DNA of 5,613 bases, from the NCBI GenBank assembly GCA_036847245.1, contig DAIUAL010000228.1:1-5613 (forward strand). The letters run 5' to 3'. Shown in pieces: positions 1-5,524 of the stretch (the first letter of the stretch is position 1; every line of letters starts with the position of its first letter). The position numbers were made by a program, and so were the translations under genes. The notes beneath the pieces were generated by a model. It saw only the letters and a program-made list of their open reading frames with translations. It had not been told where the DNA came from and ran no database searches. Source of the DNA: UBA4661 sp002405405 (lineage in GTDB: Bacteria; Bacteroidota; Ignavibacteria; Kapaibacteriales; UBA4661).

Positions 1-513
1 GCTTTTGTCTCAACGTCTATTCCCGAAGGTCTACGAGCAATCTTTCAAGGCAATAACAATGCTCGTGTTGTACAAACAAGCGAAACGACATCGGAAAACA
101 TCAATATCACAGCACAAAATGTTTTTGGTGCAGGTGGCATTCAGGTTTTTCAAGCTGCTATTCGACTCTATAATGTCATGCGATATAAACCTGACGGTAC
201 CGTACGTACAAACGAACCTTTGACACAAAATGAAACTAATCAAGTACAAAGTGTTCTAGAAAATTTCGCGCAAGCACAAGACCGTTACGTAACAGAGGCT
301 GCTCGTATGGGCGGTGTAGAAAACCGTATGGAAATTCTCACTGACCAAGCAAATAACGAGTTAACCAGACTAAAAGAACTTCGCTCATTAAAAGAAGATA
401 TTGATATGGGGCAAGTTGCCTTAGATCTCAAAAAGCATGAGACTGTTCTTGATGCCACTTTACAAGTTGGACGCGATATTATTCAAAGAAGTTTATTAGA
501 TTTCCTACGCTAA
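1..513 (+). CDS. flgL: Flagellar hook-associated protein 3 (FlgL), C-terminal part; start lies outside the window
   Basis: The frame is open from the first base to TAA at 511-513, showing 170 residues without a start. FlgL (HAP3) sits outside the cell at the junction between hook and flagellin filament. The last ~90 residues have the flagellin/FlgL C-terminal domain layout: a Gly-Val-Glu-Asn-Arg-Met-Glu segment matching the family's G-x-R-x-N-R-L-E, then a long polar helix with the LKEDIDMG stretch (family: S-x-I-E-D-x-D). The protein ends in SLLDFLR, which is typical of FlgL. Upstream, the VFGAGGIQVFQAAIRLYN stretch corresponds to the FlgL segment where a VF motif is followed by a helix. Flagellin itself is the alternative, but the terminal DFLR and the motA neighbour favour FlgL. 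motA begins 29 bp downstream on the same strand, so co-transcription is likely. Confidence 0.85.
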   Translation, partial: AFVSTSIPEGLRAIFQGNNNARVVQTSETTSENINITAQNVFGAGGIQVFQAAIRLYNVMRYKPDGTVRTNEPLTQNETNQVQSVLENFAQAQDRYVTEAARMGGVENRMEILTDQANNELTRLKELRSLKEDIDMGQVALDLKKHETVLDATLQVGRDIIQRSLLDFLR

Positions 514-542
514 TAACTTCTTTTCATTGTTTATCGTATGGC

Positions 543-1307
543 ATGACAACAGCTCCTCTTCGTACTTCAAGGATTAGCGGACTTTTTGGCTATATTCTTG
601 GCATCATTGCAATTTTTGGAGCATATGCAATTGAGGGCGGCAACCCTCAGTCACTCTTAGTTATTCCTGCATTACTTATCATCGTTGGTGGTACTTTGTC
701 AGCGGCAATCACGGGATCATCGCTCACGCATATTCTCAACATACCACAGACTGTTATTCATTCACTGACCCTTCCTCGCTATAACTATCCGCTTCTCATT
801 GAAGAAATTGTCGACAGCGCAATTTTCTACCGTCGCGAAGGCTTTCTTGCATTAGAAAATCGAATTCCAATGCTCAATAGCTCATTTATGAAGCAATTAC
901 TTCGATATGTTGTCGATGGCTTGCGACCGGAGACCATTCGCGAACTTTCTGACATGACAATTCATGCACACATAACTGAACTATTTGAAGAAATTAATCT
1001 ATTTCGCAAAATGGGTTGCTACTCGCCGACTATGTGTATTATAGGTACGGTTATGGGCTTGATCTCAACTCTTGCTTCAGCTGGACAAGATCCAACTGAA
1101 CTCATTCGTCATATAGCTACGGCATTCGTAGCAACATTATGGGGAATTTTACTGGCAAATATCGTTTGGCTTCCGATTGCTGATAAACTTCAATTGTCGC
1201 TTGATCGTGAAGTTCGTGCTATGGAATTTATTACTGATGGTGTCTTGGCTCTGCAAGCAGGTGAACCACCGATGATACTCCGTGCTCGCTTAGAAGCGGG
1301 TATATGA
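543..1307 (+). CDS. motA: Flagellar motor stator protein MotA
   Basis: This is a 254-residue inner-membrane protein, the usual length for MotA/PomA. MotA surrounds a MotB dimer to form the ion channel that powers flagellar rotation. Four hydrophobic segments are visible at about 12-30, 38-56, 161-180 and 190-212, with a large cytoplasmic loop between the second and third. The loop carries YRREGFLALE (96-105), matching the conserved charged patch of MotA/PomA that contacts the rotor protein FliG. The third and fourth segments carry the family signature: SPTMCIIGTVMGLI (161-174), then AFVATLWGILLAN (194-206) and LPIADKL (210-216). P162 and P211 fit the two conserved channel prolines. The ATG at 543 is the sensible start: an ATG at 538 is out of frame and stops at once. 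No Shine-Dalgarno is visible. ExbB/TolQ proteins share the fold, but the loop and the flgL context point to MotA. No motB follows. Confidence 0.9.
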   Translation: MTTAPLRTSRISGLFGYILGIIAIFGAYAIEGGNPQSLLVIPALLIIVGGTLSAAITGSSLTHILNIPQTVIHSLTLPRYNYPLLIEEIVDSAIFYRREGFLALENRIPMLNSSFMKQLLRYVVDGLRPETIRELSDMTIHAHITELFEEINLFRKMGCYSPTMCIIGTVMGLISTLASAGQDPTELIRHIATAFVATLWGILLANIVWLPIADKLQLSLDREVRAMEFITDGVLALQAGEPPMILRARLEAGI

Positions 1308-1394
1308 CTTCCAGTCGATGCACACTTGTAACAGAATTTTCGGGGGTTACTCACTTGTATTCTTGATATCTTTTACTATGTTTTCTGTGATGGT

Positions 1395-3017
1395 ATGAAT
1401 CACGCTTTTAATGGAACGATTTATATTTCGCAAGGTAAAATCCGCTCACTTGAACCGGGCATGGTTGGTGTTACGATTTCCATCGATCATGGCGACCACC
1501 ATAGCGAACATTATTTCCCAAAAGCCCACGCATACAGTGGTTTTGTTGATTCACATTTACATACAATTCGATATGGGGAACTTCTGCTGGGGTTAGATCT
1601 TGGATCTGCAACCTGTGCCGAAGAATGTGTTGACCTTGCCAGCCACCATGCAGAACTTCGTGCACCGGGCGGCTTGTTCGTCGGAGGGAATTGGAATCAT
1701 GAAGCATGGCGTGGCGAAGACGACTCAGCTTCATGGTTCGATTTTTTAGGTAAAAAAAAACATACGGCTCCACTCCCAACCGCATCAGTACTCGATAGTG
1801 CATTTCCCGATATACCCGTATATCTAACGCGCTCTGATATCCATGCAGCGTGGGTAAATTCTTTTGCACTCAAACTTGCTGGTATCACCTCTGCAACACC
1901 AGATCCGCCGGGTGGCTCCATTCTTCGAGATGCTTCAGGTAATCCAACAGGTATTCTCGTTGATAATGCTATGCAGTTAGTACAAAATTTAATTCCTGCT
2001 CCTTCAGAAGAAGAAATTGAACAGAGGATATATGCAGCATGCCATAAACTCTTGAGTTTTGGTATTACGGAAGTTCACGACTTAGAAGTTCGCATCGAAC
2101 ATATACGATTGTATCAACGTCTTGCAGCAGAGAAAAAAATCCCCCTTCGCATCATGGGGTTTATTCAAGCACAAAACAATGAATGGCGTAAACATCGTAT
2201 TCTGCCCTTCGGCGATGATATGTTTCGCATGATTGGCGTCAAATTTTTTGGCGATGGAGCTCTTGGATCACGTGGTGCTTGGCTTTCCGAACCGTACTCT
2301 GATGATCGTTCCACAACTGGATTGTGCTTACTTACGCACAGCGAATTAGAAAGCCGTATTCGTCTTGCTTTAGAATGCGGATGGCATATCGCAACACATG
2401 CCATCGGCGATGCCGCCAATCGTAATGTGCTCGATGTTTATGATATTGTTCGCCGTGAACAACGTACAGATGAGAAAACAATCTTACGTTTGGAGCATGC
2501 TCAGATCTTAGATCAGAGCGACGCTCTGCGAATGCGTGATTTGCATGTCCATGCCGCTGTGCAGGCAATTCATTGTATTAGCGATGCACCTATGGCTGAA
2601 AAACGTTTGGGGAAACGATGTGCTATTGCATATCCTTGGCAACGCCTACGTTCACTGGGCATCATTATGAGTGGCGGTTCCGATGCACCGGTGGAATCGC
2701 CCGATCCGCGCATCGGGCTTCATGCGTTCTGCGAGCGTATTCCTTTTGCAGAACAAGGAAAAATGTTTCCCAAAGCATGGTATAAGCAAGAAACGATTTC
2801 GCGACATGAGGCACTACTCGCCTATACACAACATGCTCATCATGGTTCCGGAATGGCTGATCGACGTGGTGTATTACGTGTAGGTTCTGATGCCGATATT
2901 TCAATTTTTGATACAAACTTTGAGATCTGTTCTAGTGACCATATTCTACAAGCCCAATGCCTAGCGACTATTGTAAATGGTCAATTTGCATTTCAACATC
3001 ATGATACTATGACATAA
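1395..3017 (+). CDS. YtcJ-type metal-dependent amidohydrolase (Amidohydro_3 family), substrate unknown
   Basis: The 540-residue protein matches the YtcJ/NfdA branch of the amidohydrolase superfamily in length and motif order. A short N-terminal beta-sandwich part leads to the metal-binding GFVDSHLHT (49-57, His54 and His56). Next is a YLTRSDIHAAWVNSFAL stretch (143-159) and DPPGGSILRDASGNPTG (170-186), which are hallmarks of this branch. Further likely active-site positions are H228 (TEVHD), K283 in GVKFFGDGALGSRGA, H335 in ATHAIGD, H368 in RLEHAQ and D430 in SGGSDAPVESPDPR. The C-terminal VGSDADISIFD (497-507) closes the sandwich domain. Relatives hydrolyse amides or formamides, but substrates differ widely and most are uncharacterised, so none is assigned. 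No signal peptide is seen, so it is likely cytoplasmic. It starts 87 bp after motA without a clear ribosome site, so it may have its own promoter. A strong hairpin follows the stop codon. Confidence 0.9.
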   Translation: MNHAFNGTIYISQGKIRSLEPGMVGVTISIDHGDHHSEHYFPKAHAYSGFVDSHLHTIRYGELLLGLDLGSATCAEECVDLASHHAELRAPGGLFVGGNWNHEAWRGEDDSASWFDFLGKKKHTAPLPTASVLDSAFPDIPVYLTRSDIHAAWVNSFALKLAGITSATPDPPGGSILRDASGNPTGILVDNAMQLVQNLIPAPSEEEIEQRIYAACHKLLSFGITEVHDLEVRIEHIRLYQRLAAEKKIPLRIMGFIQAQNNEWRKHRILPFGDDMFRMIGVKFFGDGALGSRGAWLSEPYSDDRSTTGLCLLTHSELESRIRLALECGWHIATHAIGDAANRNVLDVYDIVRREQRTDEKTILRLEHAQILDQSDALRMRDLHVHAAVQAIHCISDAPMAEKRLGKRCAIAYPWQRLRSLGIIMSGGSDAPVESPDPRIGLHAFCERIPFAEQGKMFPKAWYKQETISRHEALLAYTQHAHHGSGMADRRGVLRVGSDADISIFDTNFEICSSDHILQAQCLATIVNGQFAFQHHDTMT

Positions 3018-3044
3018 TTTTTTACTTTAAATGATATCAAAAAC

Positions 3045-3080
3045 AAAGCCCCTACATGACAACATGTTGGGGCTTTTATA
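3045..3080. terminator. Bidirectional Rho-independent terminator between convergent genes
   Basis: The arms at 3045-3058 and 3063-3076 pair over 14 positions with one T-T mismatch around an ACAA loop. The stem contains the block AAGCCCC/GGGGCTT. On the + strand the stem runs into TTTTATA. On the - strand it runs into CTTTGTTTTTG, a better U-tract. It lies 28 bp after the amidohydrolase stop on the + strand and just after the reductase-like fragment on the - strand, so it can end transcription from both sides. Confidence 0.85.
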
Positions 3081-3092
3081 CTTTGTAACGAT

Positions 3093-3182
3093 ACCAATCT
3101 GTTTTATGCTTGTTGTTCAGGCTTATACCATGTCAAGTCAACGGCTGTTTCTCCACCATCAGCAGCAATAACATCACCATTT
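3093..3182. repeat. Left copy of a ~90-bp imperfect direct repeat (reductase 3' end plus flank)
   Basis: It aligns without gaps to 3225-3314 at a constant offset of 132 bases: 77 of 90 positions are identical by hand count. The similarity covers the stop codon and 11 bases of non-coding flank beyond it, then the last 25 codons of the reductase. Past 3182 a two-base length difference in a T run (five here, three in the right copy) shifts the register. Weaker similarity continues towards the N gap. Confidence 0.85.
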
Positions 3183-3214
3183 TTAACCATTAAATAACAG
3201 AGTTTTTGCGTTAT
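3104..3214 (-). CDS. C-terminal fragment of a second FabL/FabI-like reductase, cut by the assembly gap
   Basis: On the - strand the frame is open from the gap edge at 3214 to TAA at 3106-3104, giving 36 residues. The fragment contains KNGDVIAADGGE and then TAVDLTWYKPEQQA. It is the C-terminal strand and tail of a short-chain dehydrogenase/reductase, including the usual Asp-Gly-Gly near the end. It closely resembles the end of the complete reductase across the gap and keeps the canonical VIAADGG where that gene has DNAADCG. Two extra A bases in a run shift the frame of the residues before KNGD relative to the other copy. In the other copy's frame the codon before the shared Trp would be TAA. 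It may be a real paralogue, a decayed copy, or an error-prone contig end of the same gene. The terminator lies just downstream. Confidence 0.6.
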   Translation of the reverse strand: MTQKLCYLMVKNGDVIAADGGETAVDLTWYKPEQQA

Positions 3215-3224
3215 NNNNNNNNNN
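3215..3224. other. Assembly gap (run of ten Ns)
   Basis: Ten consecutive undetermined bases lie exactly between two copies of the same gene end. The right-hand sequence starts at the first base homologous to 3093. A short round-number gap at a repeat is what scaffolders often place where contig ends could not be merged. The real distance, and whether any sequence is missing, cannot be read from this window. Confidence 0.95.
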
Positions 3225-3314
3225 ACCATTCTGTATTATTCTTGTTGGACAGTCTTATACCATTTCAATTCAACTGCTGATTCTCCACAATCAGCAGCAT
3301 TATCATCACCATTT
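3225..3314. repeat. Right copy of the ~90-bp imperfect direct repeat (3' end of the complete reductase gene)
   Basis: This is the partner of 3093-3182. It begins at the first base after the Ns and covers the 3' flank, stop codon and last 25 codons of the complete reductase. All 13 differences from the left copy are transversions. Ten of the 11 coding-part differences alter amino acids. Confidence 0.85.
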
Positions 3315-4069
3315 AACCAATCTATAGCAGGGTGAGTCATTTGTGCAACCATGGCACCAATATGCTCCGGAGTTGTTAAATGATGATATGGATTACGCAT
3401 GAGAGCATTGTTAATGAGCACATCACTCCCCGGAATCTTACGTAGTGCCGCGGTATCTGTTACACCGGCTCGAATGGCATTTGCAGTTACTTGAAGTGGT
3501 GCTAACTCTAGTGCTAGTTGACGGCAGTATGATTCAAGTGCTGCTTTTGCAGCCGACACCGCGCCATACATCGGTAACACACGAGTACTTCCTCCACTAG
3601 TCATACCATAGATTCGTGCTGATTTAACGAAAAGTTTTTTTGCGACAAGCTCTTGAGCCCAATACACAATACTATTCGCCATGACGTCCATCGTCATCTC
3701 AATTTGTTTTTGAGTTAATGCATCGTTCGAGTTTTCCGCAACAAGTGCTTTAAGTGAACCAAATGCAAGAGAGTGAAAGAGTACCTTAACTCCAGCCCCT
3801 TCTTTGCCTGCAACACGTTCTTCAATAAGCGCAACAACCTCTTTGCGTTTAATTTCATCAGCAGCATTAATATTAAAAAAATGAGCCTCCACACCATGAG
3901 CTTGCACTGCTGCTATCGTATCTTCAGCATACTTCATGGTGGCGGCACGATCAAAGTGCACACCCACAATGTGATACCCTTCTTTTGCCAAAGCGATTGC
4001 CGTTGCCGCACCAAAGCCACTGGATGCGCCTAAAATTAATGCGTATTGTTCTGTTGTAGGTTTTGCCAC
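3236..4069 (-). CDS. Enoyl-ACP reductase-like short-chain dehydrogenase (FabL/FabI type)
   Basis: With the GTG start at 4069 the protein has 277 residues, close to FabI/FabL length. It is a Rossmann-fold NAD(P)H enzyme, probably performing the last reduction of the fatty acid elongation cycle in the cytoplasm. The nucleotide-binding loop is GASSGFG (14-20). The catalytic pair is Y168 and K175, six residues apart (YGAVSAAK), the spacing of enoyl-ACP reductases rather than the YxxxK of FabG. The following AALESYCRQLALELAP (176-191) and GVTDTAALRKIPG (202-214) resemble Bacillus FabL. GTG is chosen because GAGGG lies seven bases upstream and conserved sequence starts just after it. An in-frame TTG at 4135 would add 22 unconserved residues and overlap the candidate promoter. 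The C-terminus is odd: DDNAADCGE (255-263) replaces the expected VIAADGGE. A role on another enoyl or ketoacyl substrate is possible. Confidence 0.8.
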   Translation of the reverse strand: MAKPTTEQYALILGASSGFGAATAIALAKEGYHIVGVHFDRAATMKYAEDTIAAVQAHGVEAHFFNINAADEIKRKEVVALIEERVAGKEGAGVKVLFHSLAFGSLKALVAENSNDALTQKQIEMTMDVMANSIVYWAQELVAKKLFVKSARIYGMTSGGSTRVLPMYGAVSAAKAALESYCRQLALELAPLQVTANAIRAGVTDTAALRKIPGSDVLINNALMRNPYHHLTTPEHIGAMVAQMTHPAIDWLNGDDNAADCGESAVELKWYKTVQQE

Positions 4070-4076
4070 GTCATTG

Positions 4077-4081
4077 CCCTC
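4077..4081 (-). promoter_or_regulatory. Ribosome binding site GAGGG deciding the GTG start of the reductase
   Basis: On the - strand GAGGG is followed by seven bases and then GTG at 4069-4067. No purine-rich site precedes the alternative TTG at 4135, so this element supports the shorter protein. Confidence 0.55.
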
Positions 4082-4132
4082 ATAGTGAAATGAAACATAG
4101 AATGTGAAGTGAGAAGTGATATATACACCGAA

Positions 4133-4168
4133 CAAAGTTACTCAATAAATTGACAGGTGGCTGTCAAA
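4133..4168 (-). promoter_or_regulatory. Candidate Bacteroidota-type promoter of the reductase gene
   Basis: On the - strand TAACTTTG (4140-4133) matches the Bacteroidota -7 element TAnnTTTG exactly. A TTTG (4168-4165) lies 24 bases upstream as a possible -33 element, slightly beyond the usual spacing. Transcription would begin some 55-60 bases before the GTG start. The match is short and depends on the organism really being in that group. Confidence 0.4.
4150..4167. promoter_or_regulatory. Perfect inverted repeat TTGACAG-N4-CTGTCAA, candidate operator
   Basis: Two exact 7-bp half-sites are separated by GTGG. The site lies 23 bp past the paaD stop and about 80 bp before the reductase start, overlapping the putative -33 region. 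Its size and symmetry fit a dimeric repressor such as a TetR-type protein. A weak hairpin ending paaD transcription is the alternative, but the stem is AT-rich at its base and no proper T run follows. Confidence 0.45.
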
Positions 4169-4190
4169 TCTTTCAGGTGTGGATGGATTG

Positions 4191-4694
4191 CTAAACCAAA
4201 GGCTTAAATTGTTCAAACGCTTCACTACAAGTATTACAGTAATGAATTGATCGGCACAAAGTGGGTCCAAAAGGTGATTGTAAAACTGTGTGAGTTCCAC
4301 CACACTGGGGGCATGCAACTGATAATAGAATATCTAATTCAATGAAACCGTCATGCTTTGGCGGCGGAGCAAAACCTCGCTTTTTAAGGACTTCACGACC
4401 CGCATCGGTAATGAGATTGGAATTCCAAGTTACTTCAAAAGAAACAGTAACCTTGACGGTATATTCAGGGAAAGCAGTTTGCACAGCACTAATAATTTCG
4501 CTCTGCATATAGTCGATGGCAGGACAACCGGAAAATGTTGGTGTCAACGTAATCGTGATATCATTATTATCCACAGCAATTGCCGGAATAACTCCTAAAT
4601 CAATGACCGATAGTCCCGGTATTTCAGGATCATCGACTCTACGGAGTATATCACGAATAGATTCAACAGTAGGATTAAGTGTATTAGTTATCAT
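4191..4694 (-). CDS. paaD: Phenylacetyl-CoA epoxidase accessory protein PaaD
   Basis: This is a 167-residue cytoplasmic protein with two parts. Residues ~8-90 form a MIP18/DUF59 domain, with DDPEIPGLSVIDLG (21-34) and the conserved Cys in FSGCPA (54-59, C57). The C-terminal part is a zinc-ribbon-like element with C128 and C131 (CPQCG), C147 (LCRS) and C153/C156 (CNTC), ending in FKPLV. This combination is the PaaD signature. The MIP18 relation suggests a role in metal or iron-sulfur centre maturation of the PaaABCE epoxidase; PaaD is not part of its catalytic core. It starts 18 bp after the paaC stop on the same strand, so the two are very likely co-transcribed. No obvious Shine-Dalgarno precedes the ATG at 4694, which suggests some translational coupling. 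PaaE, the reductase, does not follow here. Confidence 0.93.
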   Translation of the reverse strand: MITNTLNPTVESIRDILRRVDDPEIPGLSVIDLGVIPAIAVDNNDITITLTPTFSGCPAIDYMQSEIISAVQTAFPEYTVKVTVSFEVTWNSNLITDAGREVLKKRGFAPPPKHDGFIELDILLSVACPQCGGTHTVLQSPFGPTLCRSIHYCNTCSEAFEQFKPLV

Positions 4695-4712
4695 AGACTC
4701 GAATAATGAGTA

Positions 4713-5513
4713 TTACCATGTGGCACCAGGGTCAATCCGCAGTACTTCGCTCATCTCATCAAGAAGTGTTTGCAAATACTCTGTATGATAGCCGCGCCTG
4801 CCACCGATCGCCGGCTCAATGGTTTCTCGGTACAGATTGGGTTGTTCGTGCAAGTATGCCTCATCATGAGGCAAGACCAACCCTGCTTTGGTAAGAATTG
4901 GCGTAATCAATTCAATCCAACGACGATACAACTCATCTTCGCCGGCAAACATACCAAATGCCATGAGGTGTTCTTCATACTGCGATTGCTCAAAAATACC
5001 TAGAGCAAGAGGCATACATTCATTGAGAGCAGATTGCATGCGTGCCTTCGATTCTTCATTACCGCTACCAAGCTGTGTCAGCCAAACATTTGCATGAAGT
5101 GTATGGTACTTGATTTCACCGCGAAATTTTTTTGCCAATTGTGCCAAAGGTTCGAATGCTGAATCAACAAGCAAATCATAGCGAATACTTTCAGCAGTAT
5201 CAAAAAGAAAATGCCGCATGAGCGCCAGATCATATTCGTGCATCGGAACTTCAACAAAATGACAACAACGATATTCACGCTCTTCACGCAAAAAGGCGTA
5301 ATGATCAGGGTTTGTAGTACCACAATGCTCATGCAGAATTGTATAAAGTTGCAGTGCTTGACCAATTTTATCTTGAGCAATCGAAGCAAATGCAATATCC
5401 TCTTCAAGTGTTGGACCAATCCCAACCCACTCCGAGTTGCGATGCCCAATGACAAGTGCATCATCAGCAATTTTAGTGATGAACTCTGTCAGAGCTTTTT
5501 TATTTAATTCCAT
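4713..5513 (-). CDS. paaC: 1,2-phenylacetyl-CoA epoxidase subunit PaaC
   Basis: This is a 266-residue ferritin-like protein, near the ~250 of E. coli PaaC. PaaC pairs with the diiron subunit PaaA in the oxygenase that converts phenylacetyl-CoA to the ring-1,2-epoxide; PaaC is the structural, non-catalytic partner. Visible family motifs are GHRNSEW (23-29), GPTLEEDIA (33-41), DKIGQA (48-53), EIKYH (133-137) and the C-terminal GGRRGYHTEYL (237-247), ending in PGATW. The ATG at 5513 is supported by AAGGA six bases upstream, which overlaps the stop codon of the preceding gene. Nothing looks broken. The order of a paaB-like tail, paaC and paaD matches the usual paaABCDE operon. Confidence 0.95.
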   Translation of the reverse strand: MELNKKALTEFITKIADDALVIGHRNSEWVGIGPTLEEDIAFASIAQDKIGQALQLYTILHEHCGTTNPDHYAFLREEREYRCCHFVEVPMHEYDLALMRHFLFDTAESIRYDLLVDSAFEPLAQLAKKFRGEIKYHTLHANVWLTQLGSGNEESKARMQSALNECMPLALGIFEQSQYEEHLMAFGMFAGEDELYRRWIELITPILTKAGLVLPHDEAYLHEQPNLYRETIEPAIGGRRGYHTEYLQTLLDEMSEVLRIDPGATW

Positions 5514-5519
5514 AATGTG

Positions 5520-5524
5520 TCCTT
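5520..5524 (-). promoter_or_regulatory. Ribosome binding site AAGGA of paaC
   Basis: On the - strand AAGGA lies six bases before the paaC ATG. It shares two bases with the TAA stop of the upstream gene (TAAGGA), an arrangement that favours translational coupling of the two subunits. Confidence 0.75.

Noticed and set aside
178..513. A complete small gene starting at the ATG at 178
   Set aside because: The same frame is open back to the window edge and the upstream residues match FlgL, so this ATG is internal.
1323..1359. Direct repeat CACTTGTA (1323-1330 and 1352-1359) and a short GTAAC/GTTAC pair between motA and the amidohydrolase
   Set aside because: Eight-base and five-base matches in a short AT-rich spacer are expected by chance. 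No terminator or clear promoter could be built from them.
1471..1869. Long open frame on the opposite strand of the amidohydrolase, and similar antisense frames elsewhere
   Set aside because: They overlap strongly supported genes, show no recognisable motifs and have no ribosome sites; they are frame shadows.
2514..2528. Perfect inverted repeat CAGAGCG-A-CGCTCTG inside the amidohydrolase gene
   Set aside because: It lies in a well-conserved coding stretch just after RLEHAQ and has a one-base spacer, so codon content explains it as well as a site would.
4070..4135. N-terminal extension of the reductase from a TTG at 4135
   Set aside because: The 22 added residues resemble no SDR N-terminus, no ribosome site precedes the TTG, and it overlaps the candidate promoter. 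GTG at 4069 has GAGGG upstream.
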